A DNA stretch of 7,414 bases. It comes from JAVVUQ01 sp036653075 (GTDB taxonomy: Bacteria > Bacillota > Clostridia > Christensenellales > CAG-314). A program made the translations under genes and the position numbers. This document shows, in pieces, positions 5,726-7,414 of this stretch. The notes beneath the pieces are model-generated. The model saw nothing but the letters and a program-made list of their open reading frames with translations, made no database searches and was not told the origin of the DNA. Where the stretch lies: assembly GCA_036653075.1 (NCBI GenBank), contig JAVVUQ010000075.1, positions 1-7,414 of the forward strand, written 5' to 3'. The stretch's first letter is position 1. The number at the start of each line of letters is the position of its first letter.

Positions 5726-5753
5726 TAGTATATGCGTGAAAAAATTAAAATGT
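5726..5753 (-). promoter_or_regulatory. Candidate sigma-K promoter of the hypothetical gene
   Basis: On the minus strand AC (5753-5752), a 17-nt spacer and CATATACTA (5734-5726) match the sigma-K pattern AC...CATAnnnTA. The start would be near 5719, leaving a leader of about 50 nt. The -35 element is only two bases, so chance matches are common; TATACT in the same stretch could instead be a vegetative -10 box. Confidence 0.35.
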
Positions 5754-5783
5754 ACAAATTAAATATCAGAAACTAAGCGATAT

Positions 5784-5800
5784 TCATTATATTATAATGA
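5784..5800. repeat. Perfect 17-nt palindrome TCATTATA-T-TATAATGA
   Basis: Eight-base arms around a single T. It sits mid-way between the two divergent genes and could be an operator, but AT-rich palindromes also arise by chance here. Confidence 0.4.
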
Positions 5801-5889
5801 TAAAATATAAATATTTTTAACAAATATTTCATACTAAAATTAAATTAATGCAAAATGAATAATGCGATTGCTAAAATCAAGAATATATG

Positions 5890-5919
5890 TTAAAATATAA
5901 AAAGTATTATATATTTTAA
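5890..5919. repeat. Perfect 10-bp inverted repeat TTAAAATATA / TATATTTTAA
   Basis: The arms at 5890-5899 and 5910-5919 flank a 10-nt loop, about 25 nt upstream of the -35 box of the VTT gene. It consists of A-T pairs only. Confidence 0.45.
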
Positions 5920-5942
5920 TTGTCAATATTAAATTTATTTAA

Positions 5943-5972
5943 TTGACTTGTAATTATCCTATTGTATATAAT
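5943..5972 (+). promoter_or_regulatory. Sigma-A-type promoter of the VTT gene with overlapping inverted repeat
   Basis: TTGACT (5943-5948), an 18-nt spacer and TATAAT (5967-5972) form a near-consensus promoter; the start near 5979 leaves a 40-nt leader. An inverted repeat (GTCAA 5922-5926 with TTGAC 5943-5947, extended inside by TTAAAT/ATTTAA) overlaps the -35 box and could be an operator. Confidence 0.65.
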
Positions 5973-6018
5973 ATAGATGCTTTAATAAAATATAGATTAA
6001 TATTTAAACGGAGTGCAT

Positions 6019-6981
6019 ATGAATAGAATTAAAAATAAAAAAAACAGCAAAAAATATAAAACTATAAAAACTGAAGAAATAAATAGATTAAACAATAATG
6101 AAAATTTCGAAGCAGAAAATAATATAAATAATAAAGATTTTGAAGTGGAAAACACCATAAATAATGAAAATTTTGAAGTAGAAAACACCACAAATAATGA
6201 AAATTTCGAAGTAGAAAATAATGTTAATATTTATGAAAAAGATATTGCAAAAAAAGATATTGAAGTAGCGACAGATGACAAAAAAAGTAAGCGTAAAATT
6301 AAAAGTAGACGTATTATTGCGATTGTTTCACTTGTGGTAGTTACGGTAATTTTGGGAATATTTGCATATTTTATAATAAAAAAGTTTGATTTAATAAATG
6401 GTGATATTCATAAATTTAAACAATTGCTTGAATCATATGGTTGGAAGGGAAAATTTGTTGCGTTGGGGTTACAGTGTTTACAAGTGATAATTGCGATTAT
6501 TCCGGGAGAACTTGTGGAAATTGGCACTGGATATGTTTACGGCGCAGTAGAAGGCACATTAATTTGTTTAATCGGCGTTACAATAGGAAGTGTAATTATT
6601 TTTATATTGACAAAAAAATTTGGCGTTAAGTTAGTTGAATTATTTTTTGATATAGACAAATTAAATAGTTTTAAATTTATAAATAGTGAAAAAAAATTAA
6701 AAAGGTTGGTTTTTATTCTTTATTTTATACCTGGAACGCCTAAAGATATGTTAACTTATTTTGCAGGACTGACAAGGCTCAAATTATCCGAATTTATATT
6801 AATTACAATGATAGCTCGAATACCATCAATACTATCTTCCACAATAGGCGGACAATATATAGGAGAAAAAGATTATACTAAGGCGATTATAGTTTTTGTA
6901 ATAACAGCAGTGGTAAGCTTGTTAGGAATATTAGTATACAATAAAATCATATCGGTAAAAAACAAAAAGAATCAAAAATAG
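6019..6981 (+). CDS. VTT/SNARE-associated (TVP38/TMEM64, DedA-like) membrane protein with repeat-rich N-terminal tail
   Basis: This is a 320-residue integral membrane protein. Residues 1-98 form a hydrophilic tail with four tandem 11-residue repeats of the form NNENFEVENTI (26-69), then a basic stretch (KKSKRKIKSRR, 88-98). Membrane segments follow near 99-119, 145-162, 178-197, 230-247, 258-275 and 288-307. The VTT domain signatures are IPGELVEIGTGYVYG (161-175), the glycine-rich segment near 186-190, and FIPGTPKDMLTYFAG (236-250) with ARIPSI later. Members are thought to act on membrane lipids as scramblases or transporters (DedA, TMEM41B); the substrate here is unknown. GTG 6013 is in frame, but CGGAG 6009-6013 makes ATG 6019 the start. 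The tail is unusual; most relatives begin close to the first helix. By the positive-inside rule the tail should be cytoplasmic. Confidence 0.88.
   Translation: MNRIKNKKNSKKYKTIKTEEINRLNNNENFEAENNINNKDFEVENTINNENFEVENTTNNENFEVENNVNIYEKDIAKKDIEVATDDKKSKRKIKSRRIIAIVSLVVVTVILGIFAYFIIKKFDLINGDIHKFKQLLESYGWKGKFVALGLQCLQVIIAIIPGELVEIGTGYVYGAVEGTLICLIGVTIGSVIIFILTKKFGVKLVELFFDIDKLNSFKFINSEKKLKRLVFILYFIPGTPKDMLTYFAGLTRLKLSEFILITMIARIPSILSSTIGGQYIGEKDYTKAIIVFVITAVVSLLGILVYNKIISVKNKKNQK
6094..6225 (+). repeat. Four tandem 33-nt coding repeats in the VTT gene
   Basis: Residues 26-69 are four 11-residue units (NNENFEAENNI, NNKDFEVENTI, NNENFEVENTT, NNENFEVENNV). The units are similar at DNA level too, with third-base changes (TTC/TTT, GCA/GTA), suggesting slippage-driven expansion of an acidic, asparagine-rich linker. 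Confidence 0.9.
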
Positions 6982-7079
6982 AATATGTAAAAGAGAAAAA
7001 ATTAGTATTTTACTTGCTTTCTTGTAGTTGGTATTAATAGGAAATCAATAAGTATATAGTCAATAAAATAATTTAGTTT
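6982..7079. other. Short AT-rich spacer after the VTT gene
   Basis: No gene. A weak inverted repeat GTAAAA (6987-6992) / TTTTAC (7008-7013) followed by TTGCTTTCTT is the only terminator-like feature, and it is poor. Confidence 0.4.
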
Positions 7080-7414
7080 GTAAATAACTTATACATAAAT
7101 TATAAACAACATCGCTAAACTTGTAAATATCACGTAAATAACTTGTATATAACTTGTATATAACTTGTAAATAACTTGTAAACAACTTCGCTCAACTTGT
7201 AAAAAACTTCGCTCAACCTTTCAAGCTTCGCTCAACTTGTAAATACTTGTATCGTTGTAAACAACTTCGCTCAACTTGTAAAAAACTTCGCTTAACTTGT
7301 AAATAGCACGTAAATAATTTGTAAACAACTTGTATATAACTTGTAAATAACTTGTAAACAACTTCGCTCAACCTTTCAAGCTTCGCTCAACTTGTAAATA
7401 CTTGTATCGTTGTA
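7080..7414. repeat. Tandem array of 8-11 bp monomers with higher-order organisation, running off the window
   Basis: About 32 back-to-back monomers can be parsed without gaps. Main types are GTAAATAACTT and variants (GTATATAACTT, GTAAACAACTT, GTAAAAAACTT), CGCTCAACTT or CGCTCAACCTT, and the short TCAAGCTT, GTAAATACTT and GTATCGTT. A higher-order unit is visible: 7210-7259 and 7365-7414 are identical over 50 nt (155 nt apart), and 7113-7144 resembles 7289-7320 (176 nt apart). The 21-nt difference equals one extra CGCTCAACTT + GTAAAAAACTT pair (7189-7209). The first units (7080-7112) are degenerate, marking the array edge. Both strands have frequent stops, so it is non-coding. The array continues beyond the window. 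Confidence 0.95.

Larger units (their letters stand above)
5669..6018. other. Divergent intergenic region
   Basis: These 350 nt hold no ORF. They separate the minus-strand hypothetical gene from the plus-strand VTT gene and contain promoter candidates in both directions plus several perfect AT palindromes (5784-5800, 5890-5919, 5922-5947). Confidence 0.7.

Noticed and set aside
5997..6191. Minus-strand 64-residue ORF with FSTSKFSL-type repeats
   Set aside because: It is the reverse-strand reading of the 33-nt coding repeats of the VTT gene.
6441..6629. Plus-strand 62-residue ORF inside the VTT gene
   Set aside because: Out-of-frame shadow of the VTT domain, with no RBS of its own.
7178..7364. 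GTAAACAACT monomers as SpoIIID binding sites (consensus WWRRACARNY)
   Set aside because: They match 9 of 10 positions, but the consensus is very loose and AT-rich DNA gives many such matches. There is no sporulation gene beside the array.
7205..7380. Minus-strand open stretch through the repeat array encoding LQVERS-like repeats
   Set aside because: It has no start codon or RBS, is bounded by stops, and other superunit copies contain stops in the same frame.
7080..7414. CRISPR array
   Set aside because: Units are 8-11 bp with no spacers, and no cas genes are present.

Overview
This window looks like a draft contig from a low-GC, endospore-forming Clostridia-type Firmicute, possibly an uncultured gut member. 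The evidence is very AT-rich intergenic DNA, AGGAG-type ribosome binding sites, sigma-A-like promoters, a clear spoIIID gene and a protein of a pattern I associate with spore-forming Clostridia. A run of 10 N marks a scaffold gap. The window begins inside a tRNA and ends inside a tandem-repeat array, both common places for assemblies to break.

Layout. (1) 1-420: tRNA-Phe (3' part only), tRNA-Thr and tRNA-Tyr, closed by an intrinsic terminator. (2) 508-2607: a two-gene restriction-modification operon with its own promoter. A beta-class amino-methyltransferase carries a C-terminal staphylococcal-nuclease-like (TNase/OB) domain and overlaps by 8 nt a MjaI-family restriction endonuclease (likely CTAG). 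(3) 2608-4282: a 450-nt gene-free stretch with a good promoter followed by a chain of perfect inverted repeats, then a fold-type I PLP aminotransferase and a strong terminator. (4) 4283-4606: a convergent intergenic region with a 37-nt direct repeat and AT hairpins. (5) 4607-5668, minus strand: spoIIID, with a sigma-E-like promoter placed so close that the mRNA may be leaderless; an upstream imperfect direct repeat; and a conserved clostridial hypothetical protein interrupted by the N gap, whose true start (5668) lies in a different frame from the longest ORF across the gap. (6) 5669-6018: a divergent intergenic region with candidate sigma-K-like (minus) and sigma-A-like (plus) promoters and several perfect AT palindromes. 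(7) 6019-6981: a VTT/SNARE-associated (TVP38/TMEM64, DedA-like) membrane protein with an unusual asparagine/glutamate-rich N-terminal tail of four 11-residue repeats. (8) 7080-7414: a non-coding array of about 32 monomers of 8-11 bp arranged in a higher-order repeat of about 176/155 bp.

How the parts relate. The methyltransferase and endonuclease form one protective system, and CTAG is nearly absent outside the tRNA-Thr region, which fits a CTAG specificity. SpoIIID and the adjacent conserved protein are plausibly both mother-cell sporulation genes; this is inferred from promoter-like motifs and proximity. The aminotransferase and the VTT protein show no functional link to their neighbours. 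The least explained parts are the higher-order repeat array, the structured aminotransferase leader and the nuclease-like domain on the methyltransferase, which seems to lack its catalytic residues.
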